Shown: positions 21,020-32,846, counted from the stretch's first letter. The stretch: 64,000 nt of DNA from Plotosus lineatus (GCA_024760905.1 CM045746.1:11586466-11650465); one strand, 5' to 3'. The notes: a model not told the origin generated them from the letters alone. Numbers and translations are program-made.

Positions 21020-24000
21020 CTCCTCGCGACACATGGTAACTGAGTACCTTGCGGACTCAGGCTGAACTACAGGGGACTCGGAGGAGGTTTGGCCCCCAGA
21101 CATGCGACATGCAGGCCCACCAGCGTGTGGACACGCCCTGATGCCCATGACCCAAATCCCCAACTATGGGGTAAATAGTCCCACTGCCTTGTGGATTCCC
21201 TTGGTTGGGAGAAGGCTAAGGAGTAAACCCTACAGAAATCCGGAGTGGAGCCCCTAAGGCAGTTGGTCTGAGGATTCCCCTACCTTCTGGCAACTCCTGC
21301 AGCTGCGCTGGTACCAAATTGTACTGGATCTTCCTTTCCTTTGGATGCTATCAGCGAGGCCGAGAGGGGGGACTTGACGTCTGGGCAGCACAAGTTCTCC
21401 ATAGTTCCCGCCCAGGCTCGTAGCGCACTGGAGAGGACACTTCAGCGTTGATGTCAGACTTCGGCTCAACACGGGAAGTAGAAGTTACCGGTTAAAAGCT
21501 CATTCCGATTGGCGTAGGATACGGGCGCCTGGGGCTACTTCCGACAGTGGGAGAGACCATCGTGTCTCACTGGACAGCTACCGCCCACTCCAAGCTGGGC
21601 AGCCCCCAGCCAGTAAGGTGCTGTCCCGCCACAGCTCGCCTGCCTTGCTGGGTGTGTAGGGCTTAGGGACTGACCATCTCGACAAGCAAGCTGTAAATTC
21701 TGCACCAGGCAGACAAAAACGGATAGATACGAAGACTCCAGCTCTTCGAATAGCAAGCTGGAACGTACGGACTGTGTCCTGGACTGACAAGTGATCTTCA
21801 GCAAATTGACGATGCCCGCAAGACTGCAGTCATCGACCATGAACTGACACGTCTGAATATCGACATTGCTTGTCTACAGGAAACCCGCCTGGCTGACAGT
21901 GGTACTATCAAAGAGGCCAACTACACCTTCTACTGGCAGGGCCCGCCACAAGACAACCCGAGACTGCATGGTGTAGGGTTCGCTGGGAAGAACTCGTTGA
22001 CTACGGCGATTGAACCTCCTACCAGTGGATCAGAGAGAATCCTCACTTTATGCCTCTCTACAACTGCAGGTTTTGTTAAACTCCTCAGCATCTACGCACC
22101 AACACTCAGTTTAACCCCAGAGGCCAAGAACCAGTTTTACGAGGCTCTGGATGATACAATTTCCAGGATCCCCAGCACTGAAGGACTTTACCTACTAGGA
22201 GACTTCAATGCTTGAGTGGGCGCCGACTGTGACACCTGGCCTTCCTTCCTTGGTCACCACGGCATAGGCAGGATGAATGAGAATGGACAGAGGTTGTTGG
22301 AACTGTGCTGCCATCGTGGCCTGTGTGTAACAAATACATACTTCAAGTGCAAAGACCGCCACAAAGTTTCCTGGAGACACCCCAGATCTTGCCACTGGCA
22401 CCAGCTAGACCTTATCCTCACTAGGCGCACAGATCTGAGCAGTGTTCTCCACACTAGAAGTTTCCATAGCGCAGACTGCGACACAGACCACACCCTCGTT
22501 GGAAGCAGGATACGGCTGACAACAAAAAGGATCCATCACTCTAAAACTAAAGGCCTCCCACGCATCAACACCTGCTCTTCAAGGGATCCCCAGCGAATCC
22601 AACTGTTTAATGACACAGTCAAGGAGAAGTTGGCTTTGCAGACTCCTGGCAAAGACATCAACAGTAAGTGGAGCTTCCTAAGAGATACTATCTACACAAC
22701 AGCCCTCACCGCTTTTGGGAAAAAGGAGCGTCGGAGTGTAGACTGGTACGAGGCTCACTGGGAGGAGATGCAGCCTGTGACAGAAGCCAAGAGGGAAGCC
22801 CTCCTAGCATACAAGCAAAACCCCAGCACCAGTACTCGGGACACCCTCAAAGCTGCATGAAACAAGGCCCAGCAGACAGCCCGCCGCTGTGCAAACGACT
22901 TCTGGCTGAACCTCTGCAGCAAGATCCAGATGGCAGCTGACACTGGCAACGCAATGGCCATGTACAATGGCATCAAGATAGCTACTGGCCCAATCACAAT
23001 TAAGACTGCACCCCTCAAGACAAGACCGGGGAGGTGATCATGGACCAAGGCAAGCAGCTTGAACATTACCTGGAGCTGTACGAAACCAAGAATGTGGTGA
23101 CCAATGCAGCATTAAATGCCCTACCAAACTTACCTGTCATGGAGGATCTGGATTACCTGCCTTCAGTGGACGAACTGGGCAAAGCCATTGATTGTCTGGC
23201 CTGTGGAAAAGCCCCTGGAAAGGATGTCATTCCCCCTGAAGTCTTGAAGAGTGGCAAGCCAGCACTCCTGCAGCACCTCCATGAGCTGCTGTGCTTATGC
23301 TGGAAGGAAGGGTTCATCCCCCAGGTTATGCGCGATGCAAACATTGTAACCCTCTACAAAAACAAGGGTGACTGCAGTGACTGTAACATCTACTGTGGTA
23401 TCTCCCTCCTTAGCATCATAGGGAAAGTCTTTGCTCGTGTTGTCCTTACTCGCCTTCAGATTCTTGCTTCCCGGGTGTACCCAGAATTGCAGTATGGTTT
23501 CAGGGCAGGTCGATCCACAGTCGATATGATCTTCTCTCTTCGTCAACTGCAAGAGAAGTGTCGGGAGCAGCAGAAGCCCCTGTACATTGCTTTCATAGAC
23601 CTGACTAAAGCATTCGACCTGGTCAGCAGAAGCGGACTCTTCAGCCTCCTGCAGAAGATTGGATGTCCTCAAAGGTTACTTCAAATACGTTCAAAAGCCT
23701 CCTTTCACGAGGACATGCACAGCACAGTCTGCTTCAATGGTGGGACTTCTGCAGCTTTCCCAGTGAGCAGTGGTGTGAAGCAAGGCTGCGTCCTAGCTCC
23801 GACAATCTTTGGGATATTCTTCTCGATGCTTCTTCAGTATGCCTTCTCTGACAATGAGGAAGGGATCCATATCCACACCAGGTCAGATGGAAAATTGTTT
23901 AACATAGCTCGCCTGCGCGCTAAGACGAAGGTGAGGCAGGTCCTCATCCACGAGATGCTGTTCGCGGATGACGCGGCACTGACGTCCCACACTGAGGCTG

Positions 24001-24078
24001 GTCTTCAGGAGCTAGTCAATCGCCTGTCCCATGCCTGTAATGAATTCGGATTGACCATCAGCCTGAAGAAGACAAACA
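21013..24078 (+). mobile_element. LINE B, 3'-truncated non-LTR retrotransposon
   Basis: The GC-richer 5' leader (about 21013-21735) is followed by an endonuclease and a reverse transcriptase on the + strand. It stops abruptly after ISLKKTN, directly against LINE C on the opposite strand near 24078, so the C-terminal region and 3' tail are missing. The family is clearly different from LINE A and LINE C. I do not assign a clade. Confidence 0.82.
21735..24062 (+). pseudogene. LINE B endonuclease/reverse transcriptase with stops
   Basis: The endonuclease begins near RIASWNVRTV and continues with IDIACLQETRLADSG, GLYLLGDFNA and CDTDHTLV. A stop directly follows GDFNA at 22213-22215, and another is at 22858-22860. 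Both are TGA where relatives would be expected to have Arg, so CGA to TGA decay is likely. The reverse transcriptase is largely open from 23034: GKAPGKDVIPPEVLKSGKPA, VTLYKNKGDCSDC, QYGFRAGRSTVDMIFSLRQL, IAFIDLTKAFDLVSR, GVKQGCVLAPTIF and the catalytic MLFADDAAL. No functional protein is expected. Confidence 0.82.
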
Positions 24079-26932
24079 GCCTTGCGGCTCAGCTCCTTTT
24101 TCACCACGACGGACCGGTACAGGCACCGCTTAACAGCAGAGGCTGCAGCGATCCGTCTGTCGATCTCTCGCTCCATCCTTCCCTCACTCGTAAACAAGAC
24201 CCCAAGATACTTAAACTCCTCCACTTGAGGCAGGACCTCATTCCCGACCCGGAGGGTGCATTCCACCATTGTCCGACTGAGAACCATGGCCTCGGACTTG
24301 GAGGTACTGATCTTCATCCCGGCTGCTTCGCACTCAGCTGCGAATCGCTACAATGAGAGCTGGAGGGCCCGACTTGATGAAGCCAAAAGGACAACATCAT
24401 CCGCAAAAAGCAGAGACGATATCCGATGGCCACCAAACCAGAATCCCTCATCGCCTCGACTGCGCCTAGAAATTCTGTCCATAAAAATTATGAACAGAAT
24501 CGGTGACAAAGGACAGCCTTGGCGGACTCCAACTCCCACTGGAAACGAATCCGACCTGCTGTTACCAATACGGACCAAACTCTGGCTCCGGTGATACAGC
24601 GACCGAAGAGCTCGTAGCAACGGATCTGGAACGCCGTATTCTCGGAGCACGCTCCACAAGATCTTTCGAGGGACACGGTCGAAAGCCTTCTCCAAATCCA
24701 CAAAGCACATGTGGACAGATTGGGCAAACTCCCATGCCCCCTCCAGAATCCTGTGGAGCGTATAGAGTTGGTCAAGAGTGCTGCGGCCAGGACGAAAACC
24801 ACATTGTTCCTCCTGAATCCGAGGTTCGACTATCGGTCGGATCCTCCTCTCTAGTACCCCTGCATAGAGACTTTCCCAGGTAGGCTGTAATTCCCCGATA
24901 ATTGGAACACACCCTCTGGTCCCCCTTCTTAAAAATTGGGACCACCACCCCAGTTTGCCAATCCAGAGGTACAGCCCCCGATGACCACGCGATGTTGCAG
25001 AGATGTGTCAACCAAGACAGTCCTACAACATCCAGAGCCCTGAGATATTCTGGGCGGATCTCGTCTAACCCCGGAGCTCGACCACCGAGGAGCTTTTTGA
25101 CAACCTCAGTGACCTCCACTCCAGTGATGGGCGGACCCTCACCCGAACCCCCAGGGTCTTACTCGTCCACGGAGGGCATGTTGGTGGGATTGAGAAGGTC
25201 CTCAAAGTATTCCCTCCACCTCTCAACAACATCCCCAGTCAAGGTAAGCAGCTCCCCACTTCCACCGTAAACAGTGTTTGTAAAGAACTGCTTCCCCCTC
25301 CTGAGGCGTCAGATGGTGGCCCAGAACCTTTTTGAGGCCAACCGATAATCAATCTCCAGGCCCTCACCGAACTCCTCCCACGCCCGAGATTTTGCATCTG
25401 CGACAGCCTCGGCTGCAGCACGTTTGGCCTGCCAGTACCCGTTTGCTGCCTCAGGAGTCCCACAGGCTAATAAAACCCGATAGGCCTCCTTCTTCAGCTG
25501 GACGGCCCCCTTCACCGCAGGTGTCCACCACCGGGTTCGGGGATTACCGCCACGACAAACACCGACAACCTTACGGCCACAGCTATGGGCTGCCGCCTCA
25601 GCAATGGAGGCACGAAATATGGCCCATTCGGATTCCATGTCCCCCGCCTCCTCCGGAACGTGGTTGTATCTCTGCCGGAGGTGGGAGTTAAAGGCCTCTC
25701 GGACAGGGGGCTCCGCCAAACGTTCCCAGCAGACCCTGATTACACGCTTGGGCCTGCCAGGTCTGGAAGGCAACCTCCCACACCACCGAAGCCAACTCAC
25801 CACCAGGTAGTGATCGGTAGACAGCTCAGCTCCTCTCTTCACCCGAGTGTCCAGAACATATGGTCGCAAGTCCGATGACACGACTACAAAGTCAATCATC
25901 GAACTGCGACCTAGGGTGTCCTGGTGCCAAGTGCACTTATGGACACCCTTATGTTCGAACATGGTGTTTGTGATAGACAAACTATGACGAGCACAGAAGT
26001 CCAACAACGAAACACCATTCGGATTCAGACTGGAGAGGCCGTACCTACCGATCACACCCTTCCAGGTCACACTATCGTTGCCCATATGGGCGTTGAAGTC
26101 TCCCAAAACAACGAGCGAGTCTCCCGGGGGGAGCGTTCTCCAACACCCCCCCCAAAGACTCCAAAAAGGGTGGGTACTCTGAACTGTCATTTGGTGCATA
26201 AGCACAAATAACAGTCAGGACCCGACCCGAAGACGGAGGGAAGCTACCCTTTTGTCAACCGGGGAGAACCCCCAACATTTGGGCACCGAGACGGGGGGGC
26301 AACAAGAATACCCACACCGGCTCGCCGCCTCTCCCCATGAGCAACTCCAGAATAGAAGAAGGTCCAGCCTCTTTCGAGATGGATGGTTCCAGAGCCCAAG
26401 CTATGCGTTGAGGTGAGCCCGACTATATCCAGTCGGTATCTCTCCACCTCACGCACCAAATCAGGCTCCTTTCCCGCCAGAGAGGTGACAGTCCATGTCC
26501 CGAGGGTCAGACCGACAGAACCCATGCCTTTGGCTGCCACCCAACTCACACTGCACCCGACCCCTAAAACTCCCACGGGTGGTGGGTCCATGGGAGGGCG
26601 GACCCATGTCTCCTTTTCGGGCTGGGCCCGGCCAGGCTCCATGGGCATAAGCCCGACCACCAGGCACTCGCCTTCGAGCCCCTCCCCTGGGCCTGGCTCC
26701 AGGAGGGAACCCCGGTGACCCGCGTCCGGGCAAGGGAGACTGCTTCCTGTGTTGTCTCATGTGTCATCGGGGTTTGTTTTGAATCGCACTTTGTCTGGAC
26801 CTTCACCCCGGACCTGTTTGCCTTGGGTGACCCTACCAGGGGCATTTGCCCCCGACAACATAGCTCCTAGGATCATTAGGTCACGCAAACCCCTCCACCA
26901 CGATAAGGTGGCGATTCAAGGAGGGGTGTCTA
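24078..26932 (-). mobile_element. LINE C copy 1, 3'-truncated
   Basis: Reads right to left from a GC-rich 5' leader (GGAGCTATGTTGTCGGGGGC near 26870) to a break at about 24078 inside the C-terminal region. Comparison with copy 2 (33.4-36.0 kb) shows that the last roughly 0.4 kb of the element is absent. At 26932 it meets a truncated B1 SINE. Both ends are therefore rearranged junctions, not simple insertion ends. Confidence 0.85.
24080..26660 (-). pseudogene. LINE C endonuclease/reverse transcriptase
   Basis: 26244-26660 holds the endonuclease start (LGTWTVTSLAGKEPDLVREV, DIVGLTSTHSLGSGT, RRAGVGILVAP). 25309-26205 continues it (DSLVVLGDFNAHMGNDSVTW, HKCTWHQDTLGRSSMIDFVV, ELSTDHYLVVSW). 24772-25119 and 24348-24710 are reverse transcriptase (GRAPGLDEIRPEYLRALD, VVPIFKKGD, FVDLEKAFDRVPR, VRQGCPLSPILF and the catalytic LLFADDVVLLA). 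24012-24317 gives EEFKYLGVLF. Several frameshifts make it inactive. A common fish LINE; clade not assigned. Confidence 0.85.
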
Positions 26933-27132
26933 TGGTGTGAGGCACGTAAAAGAACCATTGCTGACATTCGTAAAGAGTAGGCTGAAAAGTCGTCAGCGTG
27001 TTTCTGTCCCTTGCTAAAAGGGTTGTGACAGGAAGGGCATCCGACATAAAAACCTCTGCCAAAATGATGATGATCAGATGATTCGCTGTGGCGACTCCCG
27101 AGTAAAAGGGAAAAAGCCAAAAGGAAGACAGA
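26933..27132 (+). mobile_element. SINE family B1, 5'-truncated
   Basis: Lacks the tRNA-like head. Starts at TCTATGGTGTGAGGCACG and continues through GGGTTGTGACAGGAAGGGCA to the tail GCTGTGGCGACTCCCGAG and GCCAAAAGGAAG. Followed by (AC)n and (TA)n (27134-27170). Confidence 0.8.
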
Positions 27133-27135
27133 CAT

Positions 27136-27170
<35 letters not shown>

Positions 27171-27172
<2 letters not shown>

Positions 27173-27783
27173 CACTCCCCGACTTGCGTTCATTCATTTT
27201 ACGTTTTTTTCAATTTTACGTTTTTTTTTTTCCAAAAAAATTTGTCAAATTTTTAGTTTAGATGTATCTACATAGTACACTGACGTAAATGACGCTGCGT
27301 CCGTTGTTTACAAACAACAGACTGAACGTGCCCCTCCTTCTTCCCAGTTCAGTTATGTATCAGTTATATAGCGTATTACCCTTGTGTTAAGATGTGGTCT
27401 CTGTGATCTTTGTGTTTACACTGTTTTGCGGACTTTTGTAACCCGAAGCAAATATGGTTGGTCAGAAGCGTAAGCCTACTAGCATGGGTGCAAGTCTCAT
27501 ACACAAAGATGAATTAACTATCTGCTCAGATCGGTGCAATCTACCATGCATACTCGGTTAAGCAAAAAGTTGTAAAATGAATAAAAAAACGAATCCAGAA
27601 AAGAAAGAGAACTCTCTGCTCTGCTGGTGATTCACAACAGTGCAGGCTGAGTACTAAATGAGTATTCAACGGCGCCCTTGCTCACTTGAAAGACCGGAAC
27701 TCCGTATAACTGGGCGCTTTGTCTCAAGCACAAACAAGTAAACTACTTTCGGTGTTGAGCGCCTGACATATTGTAAGCGTTGA
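27171..27783. other. Possible Tigger-like remnant
   Basis: Begins CACTCCCCGACTTGCG, which resembles a Tigger/pogo end. It contains a short ATG-initiated stretch near 27453 (MVGQKRKPTSMGAS) that could be the start of a Tigger transposase. No matching right end was found. Near 27680 a half-copy of the palindrome at 41865-41920 is present (TTGCTCACTTGAAAGACCGG). Confidence 0.35.
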
Positions 27784-27990
27784 TTGGCATGTTTGATTTG
27801 GAATAGGTTTTTAGGTCGGATGCCCTTTCTGACACAACCCTTTAGCAAGTCGCAGAAACACGCTGACGGCTATGCAGCTACTCTTTACGAAAGTCAGCAA
27901 TGGTTCTTTTACATGAACCTCTCACCATAGACAGTGAGCGCCATGGCCGGCCTTTGATACCCCAGTGCACTAACTGGCCCTCAGAGGAAG
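27784..27990 (-). mobile_element. SINE family B1, internal fragment
   Basis: Matches the middle of the B1 SINE on the reverse strand (GGTCGGATGCCCTTTCTGAC, ACGCTGACGGCTATGCAGCT, CATGGCCGGCCTTTGAT). Both the head and the LINE-like tail are missing. Confidence 0.75.
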
Positions 27991-29280
27991 GATAATACAT
28001 CTATATAATCCTTAAGTTAACAAATAATTGACATTTCATGCTGACAGAAAGAAAACAACATTTGTTCTGAAGATACTGTCCAAACATAAATCTCAGACAG
28101 GTACAGACTAAAAAGAAACAGAAAAATGTAAAAATCCTATATTTTTGATGAAAACAGGATTCACACAGTGAAACATGATGTCATATGAATGATCTTGCAC
28201 CCAGTAGATACACAGTTCCTGCTGAATAACAGCAATGAGTCAAATACAGGGGACAGATAAAAAAAAAAAAAGTGTCTTTATCACACCACCATAGAAATAT
28301 TTGAGTGGCTTAGAACAAGGAGTTTGTTTTAATGTCCCAGTTTCTAATGCAAAGGGCATATATTGTGATCATCCATCCATTACATATTGCACATCCTGTG
28401 GGAAGCTGGAGCCAATCTCAGCTGACTTTGGGTGAGAGGAACGGTACACCCTGAACAGGCTTGCAATCTGTCTCATGGCTCAAGCTGCATCCACACAGGA
28501 AGCGACAAGCAATTCAAGCAGCATGTAAATCGCCTTGTGGCACGCGAATTGCTCAAAATGGCCAGCTCTGGTTGCCTAGGTAACCATTTACATGTTTCCC
28601 GCTTCCAAATGCTTCTGAATTGAACCATGAGGAGTGAACAAGTAATTCCCTCATAAAAAGCTTACATTATTAAAATAATAAGTTAATTTAAAAAGTTTAG
28701 AGCAGAGACTCTTGTGTATCATGAACTGAAGCATTAATGATAACTCTTTCGTAAATATGGACCCAAGCATGGTGTCGTCCCGGTTATTATTCTTGTAAAA
28801 TTTCTGCATGTAGTCATAAAATGCATATGGATAATGAGCCACGCTTTCATGTTAATGTGGGTGGAGTCAATAAACTCGTATTTTACTTTGACTTAGTGTT
28901 TGGCGGCATCTGTCAATCATCCGTAATATTAGGCTCTGATTGATTATCATTTAAAACACGTCTCGTGATTTACTCACTCACCCATTTCACATTACTAAAC
29001 AAAATTACGCACACTCATTTCGCTGGAGCGCAGTGTCGTAACTGCGTAATCACATTATGAAAGCGTTTGAGTTGCTTGTTGACCCAAGATGGATTTCTTT
29101 GAACTGTGGGAGGAAACCAGAGTACCCGGATAAAACCCACGCAAGGGGAGAATACACCAACTTTAGACAGAAAGAGCTTAATGGACTGAAATTGGAACCC
29201 AGAAGCCTCTGGACTGTATAATTTACTGCACCTATTCAAGTCTTGCATTCACTTTAATTAAATACTCTTTCTATAACTGG

Positions 29281-29281
<1 letters not shown>
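27991..29281. other. SPOCK3 intron with weak SINE remnants
   Basis: AT-rich intron. Around 28377-28470 and 29087-29230 there are decayed reverse-strand stretches with words of HE1-like SINEs (GGAAGCTGGAGCCAATCTCA; GTGGGAGGAAACCAGAGTAC). No exon was seen. Confidence 0.45.
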
Positions 29282-29317
<36 letters not shown>

Positions 29318-29319
29318 AG
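29282..29319 (+). promoter_or_regulatory. TG-repeat 3' splice site of the last SPOCK3 exon
   Basis: About 16 TG units followed by TTATAG, directly before the last coding exon at 29320. Confidence 0.85.
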
Positions 29320-29468
29320 TACTGGAGGGCTCTGGAGACTTTGGCAGTGGAGACTCATTGCTCCCAGATGATGAGGATGACGTCCTGAACAATCAGGAGG
29401 ATATGGGGGATGATGAAGAATATGATGACGACGATGATGATGATGATGACGACAGCTACTTGTCGTAA
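29320..29468 (+). CDS. spock3: SPOCK3 last coding exon: acidic C-terminal tail
   Basis: Encodes VLEGSGDFGSGDSLLPDDED, then DVLNNQEDMGDDEEYDDD and further Asp to DSYLS and a TAA stop (29466-29468). Two Ser-Gly sites in an acidic context (GSGDFGSGD) are the expected glycosaminoglycan attachment region of testicans. The very acidic tail with a run of ten Asp resembles SPOCK3 more than SPOCK1, whose tail ends differently. The exon enters in phase 1 (G plus TA makes Val). Tail length and composition vary between species in this family. Confidence 0.93.
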
Positions 29469-29768
29469 TCGTTGTTATACATTTTTCTTTCTTTATTTCT
29501 TTCTTTTTCAAAAGACAGGGAAACCAAAAGCACGTTTTTAGGCATCACTTGTAGAAATGAAATACTAATCTTACTAATGGCTTAGAAAAACCTATTTCCC
29601 TCTTGCTGTGTAACATTTACATTTAAAATAATAATGATAATGTAATATAATAATAATAATAATAATGAATACAATGCATTTCATTTTTGTTATTCTGATA
29701 TTATCAAGTGTTTTCCAGAGAATCTGCTCAATCTATTTTGGCAGGAAGTAGATTTGATCTCTCTCAAC

Positions 29769-29828
<60 letters not shown>

Positions 29829-31993
29829 ACAAGAAATACATTGAGTGAGACTCATTAGAAATGTGAACACACACAGATGACAGCAGATTTCTTGAAGAAT
29901 TGATAATTTATATTTGTGTGCGTTTGCTTTCGCATCCTTATAGGTCATCGAACCTACCTGCAAAAACACACCTACCTGAAACGCGCCCATTTGTCATACC
30001 CCAATTTGAAACACACCCACTTGAATCACACCCACCTGGAACATGACTCACCTTTAACACACACATCAGGAATATACCCCGCCTTTGACTCTTCGAAACA
30101 CCATTCATTATTTAATCAGATAAATTGGTGATAAATATGACTAAATAAAACACTTCAGGACTTGCTGCTGTCGGAAACTAATCAAGAACCAGAATATGTT
30201 ATTTACCCAAAACAGTACATCCTGCCGTGTTTTGTTCCACTTACACAACGTCAGCTTTCTAACAATACTAATGATTCATTTTATGATAAGCAACCGTTTG
30301 CTGTAGCGCTCCATCACAGTGATGTACGTTCAGACAGTTCGAACACGTCACGTCTCTGATCATCAGGGACTCCTGCACCGCCACCATGATATTTGACCAT
30401 GCTATATAACTTGCACTGACCCTTTTTGGATCACGTCAACATTCTAATGAGTTTATTCTACTGCTTTCGACATTAATTCTATATAAATTCTACATGTATC
30501 CGCGTGTTCTGGCCATGTCTCAACGATGCGAACGGACCGCTAGATAACACACATGCTAATTTTTCACCTTGACCCTCAATTCACATTCTCATGATATCAT
30601 GATGATGCCTGAAGGGAATGGCTTTAGAATATGGACTTTGTCTTAGCAAAGAGTTTGTAATAAATAAATAGATAGATAAATAACAATGAATAATTTCAAG
30701 CTGTGCAAAGTTTAACAAGTAATTCCTTCATCTACAAAACAGTTGCATCGTTGGCGCAGGGCACAAGTCAAGTTGACTGGTTGAGAAAAACTATAGCAGA
30801 GTCAGCTGATTATTTCCTAAACATTTATTAAAAACTGACATGGGGTTCAAAAACATCGTGGGCACTGATAACAGACACCGATGTTTACACTGAACAAGCA
30901 ATCATGTGGTTCATTCAATTTGTGATTTTGTTTTGTCCGAATGGATGGGGAACTGAAGTTCAGGCTCATCTCCTTCTTGACTCATTGGAATTCAATCTTG
31001 ACTCCTTTTCAAAGGATCTTGATTCAGTGGAATGCCATCTTGACTCATGGACTGAACAGGCCCTTGACTTATTTTGGCTCCACATTAATGAAAGGAATGC
31101 CGTCTCAACTCATTCAATCTCCTTTGAATTCCCTCTTGACTCCTTTGAACTCCACCCTGACTCGGTGAAATTCAATCTTGACACATTTGAACTTTACCTT
31201 GACTCACTGGTTCTCAGTTTTGATTCATTTCAAGTCCCATTTATGTGAGCATTGGAAAATCACATTTGGACTCGTATGAACTTGACTCACAGAAATTCCA
31301 TCGTGATTCAATTGAAGTCCAGCTTGATTGATTGCAACTCATTGTTAACTTGTTTAAAGCCCCATCTTCACTCATTCAAAACAACTGCCCTTAGATTTAT
31401 AAACTCGTGTAATAAAATTAACAGTAAACAGTTTGCCTGGTGTTTTCTACAAGAAAAGGTGGAGAAGTTCAACACATCTGCTTTAATAGTGCGAACGCTA
31501 CAGATGTACTGGATGTTCGAGACACAAACTCAGTGACTGATCACACACATGTGCGTGCACACACACACACACACACACAGGTTTTGTTGTTGTGATTATG
31601 TCATCCGTTAGCTGTCCTGAGATGTACAGTGCCTTTGAGTAGAAGAGAAAGAGACTTCTAGGGAACTTTAGCCTACAGTGTGTTTTTTCTTTCCTTAAAC
31701 TCTGTATTTCTCTGTGTGTGTTTTTGTGGATCTGTGTTTTGTTTTCAGCAACTGACAAAATGTCCAGATGTTCACTATCTGGCCTGTCCGCAGTGTCGCT
31801 TTATGAGCTTTTGATTTGAATCTGAAATTTTTGATTAAACAGCTTTTCACATTCACACTTCAGTCAGAGCAATCTAGAGAAACTAGACAGAGAAATACCC
31901 CACACGTTCTTTCCATATGCACATCTGTCCAGCTGTTGGTATACAACTTCCAGATGCATTTTATACAGTGTATGTAATATTTGCTGAAATAAA
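29469..31993 (+). other. Probable SPOCK3 3' untranslated region
   Basis: Follows the stop codon and has no other gene. Candidate poly(A) signals are AATAAA at 29 659-30 668 scale positions 30659-30664 and 30663-30668, and AATAAA at 31988-31993. The last is followed within about 35 bases by a GT-rich run, a good context for cleavage, and I prefer it. It contains a (CA)n/(TA)n microsatellite (29769-29825), a loose CACACCCACCTGAAA-type repeat (29945-30070) and the 21-bp tandem repeat at 30976. An AG acceptor-like site near 31748 leaves a spliced UTR possible. Confidence 0.45.
30976..31360 (+). repeat. Degenerate 21-bp tandem repeat
   Basis: Units begin CTTGACTCATTTGAA or close variants. Unit starts are at 30976, 30997, 31018, 31039 and 31063, then 31135, 31156, 31177, 31198 and 31219, with looser copies to about 31360. 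Spacing is exactly 21 bases within each block. One + strand frame (30904-31248) stays open across them and reads as seven-residue units such as LDSFELH, LDTFELY and LDSLVLS. There is no recognised protein family. Confidence 0.8.
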
Positions 31994-32018
31994 GTTCTAT
32001 CAACCTGAATTATGGTAA

Positions 32019-32055
<37 letters not shown>
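32019..32055. repeat. (TG)n microsatellite
   Basis: About 16 TG units a short distance downstream of the preferred SPOCK3 poly(A) signal. Confidence 0.9.
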
Positions 32056-32057
<2 letters not shown>

Positions 32058-32832
32058 ATCAGTGTTGCATTATGCATAAACACATTTTGAATATTTTATG
32101 TAGTTACTCATCAGAGTCCTGTAAGATAAGCACTGACACACACACACACAAGCAAAGCAAGAACATTTGAGGTCTTGTTTTTTCATTATTACAGTCCAGT
32201 GGCTTATCTGTTGTTGTTGGTGGTGTGTGTGTGTTGGAAGGGGGGGGGGGTGTAGGGGGGGATTATGGCTCTTTCAAGCACTTTCATCTCGGTGCAATTA
32301 AATTACCTCAAAAAAATGGAAATCACTGACCTGGAAACAGTGCAGAGAGAGCCAGTGGCTTATGTGCACACATACCCACACATCCTTAAAGTGTGTGCGT
32401 GTGTTTCCTTGGTAAAAGGAAAAAGCTGGATAAATAAAAATTGTTTTCTTTCATTACCTTTTCTCCTTACTGTAAAAGAGAACGTGACAAAATGGTTGCT
32501 GATTTTGGACCTTGATCATACACTTACACACACACACACTTACTGGTGTTCACGGACAGAAGGAACGAAGTTAATTATTGTGTTCTACAGAAATGTGGCC
32601 CTAAACTTAACGCCCAGCAGGACCATATGGTCTTCTTTCAAAAGAATGCTAATAAATATTAGATGCAGTCTATACTTGTGGCATCGCCTGATGCAACATA
32701 GTTTGATCCCACATGCCTCAGTCAGCTGTGAGATAACCTTGAGTAGGCAGGATTGTGTTTTTAACAAACTTGTAAGTGTTATTATTATCATTTTGTTGAA
32801 AGAAATGTGTTCGGGGTGTTTCCTGAGGCCTT
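32056..32832. other. Intergenic stretch, no gene seen
   Basis: Between the two convergent genes. The open frame 32265-32837 has no recognisable domain and overlaps a CA repeat, so it is taken as chance. Confidence 0.5.
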
Positions 32833-32846
32833 TTTGATTAGGAAAA

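Noticed and set aside
23034..24356. Single 440-residue protein as a host gene
   Set aside because: It is LINE B reverse transcriptase up to about 24062 and antisense LINE C after that, so the last 90 or so residues are a junction artefact.
7066..29468. Alternative identity SPOCK1 or SPOCK2
   Set aside because: [16 protein letters not shown] followed by a long Asp-rich tail, and linkage to TLL1 favour SPOCK3.
30976..31360. CRISPR-like array
   Set aside because: Units are contiguous and degenerate with no spacers, and the genome is eukaryotic; it is a minisatellite.
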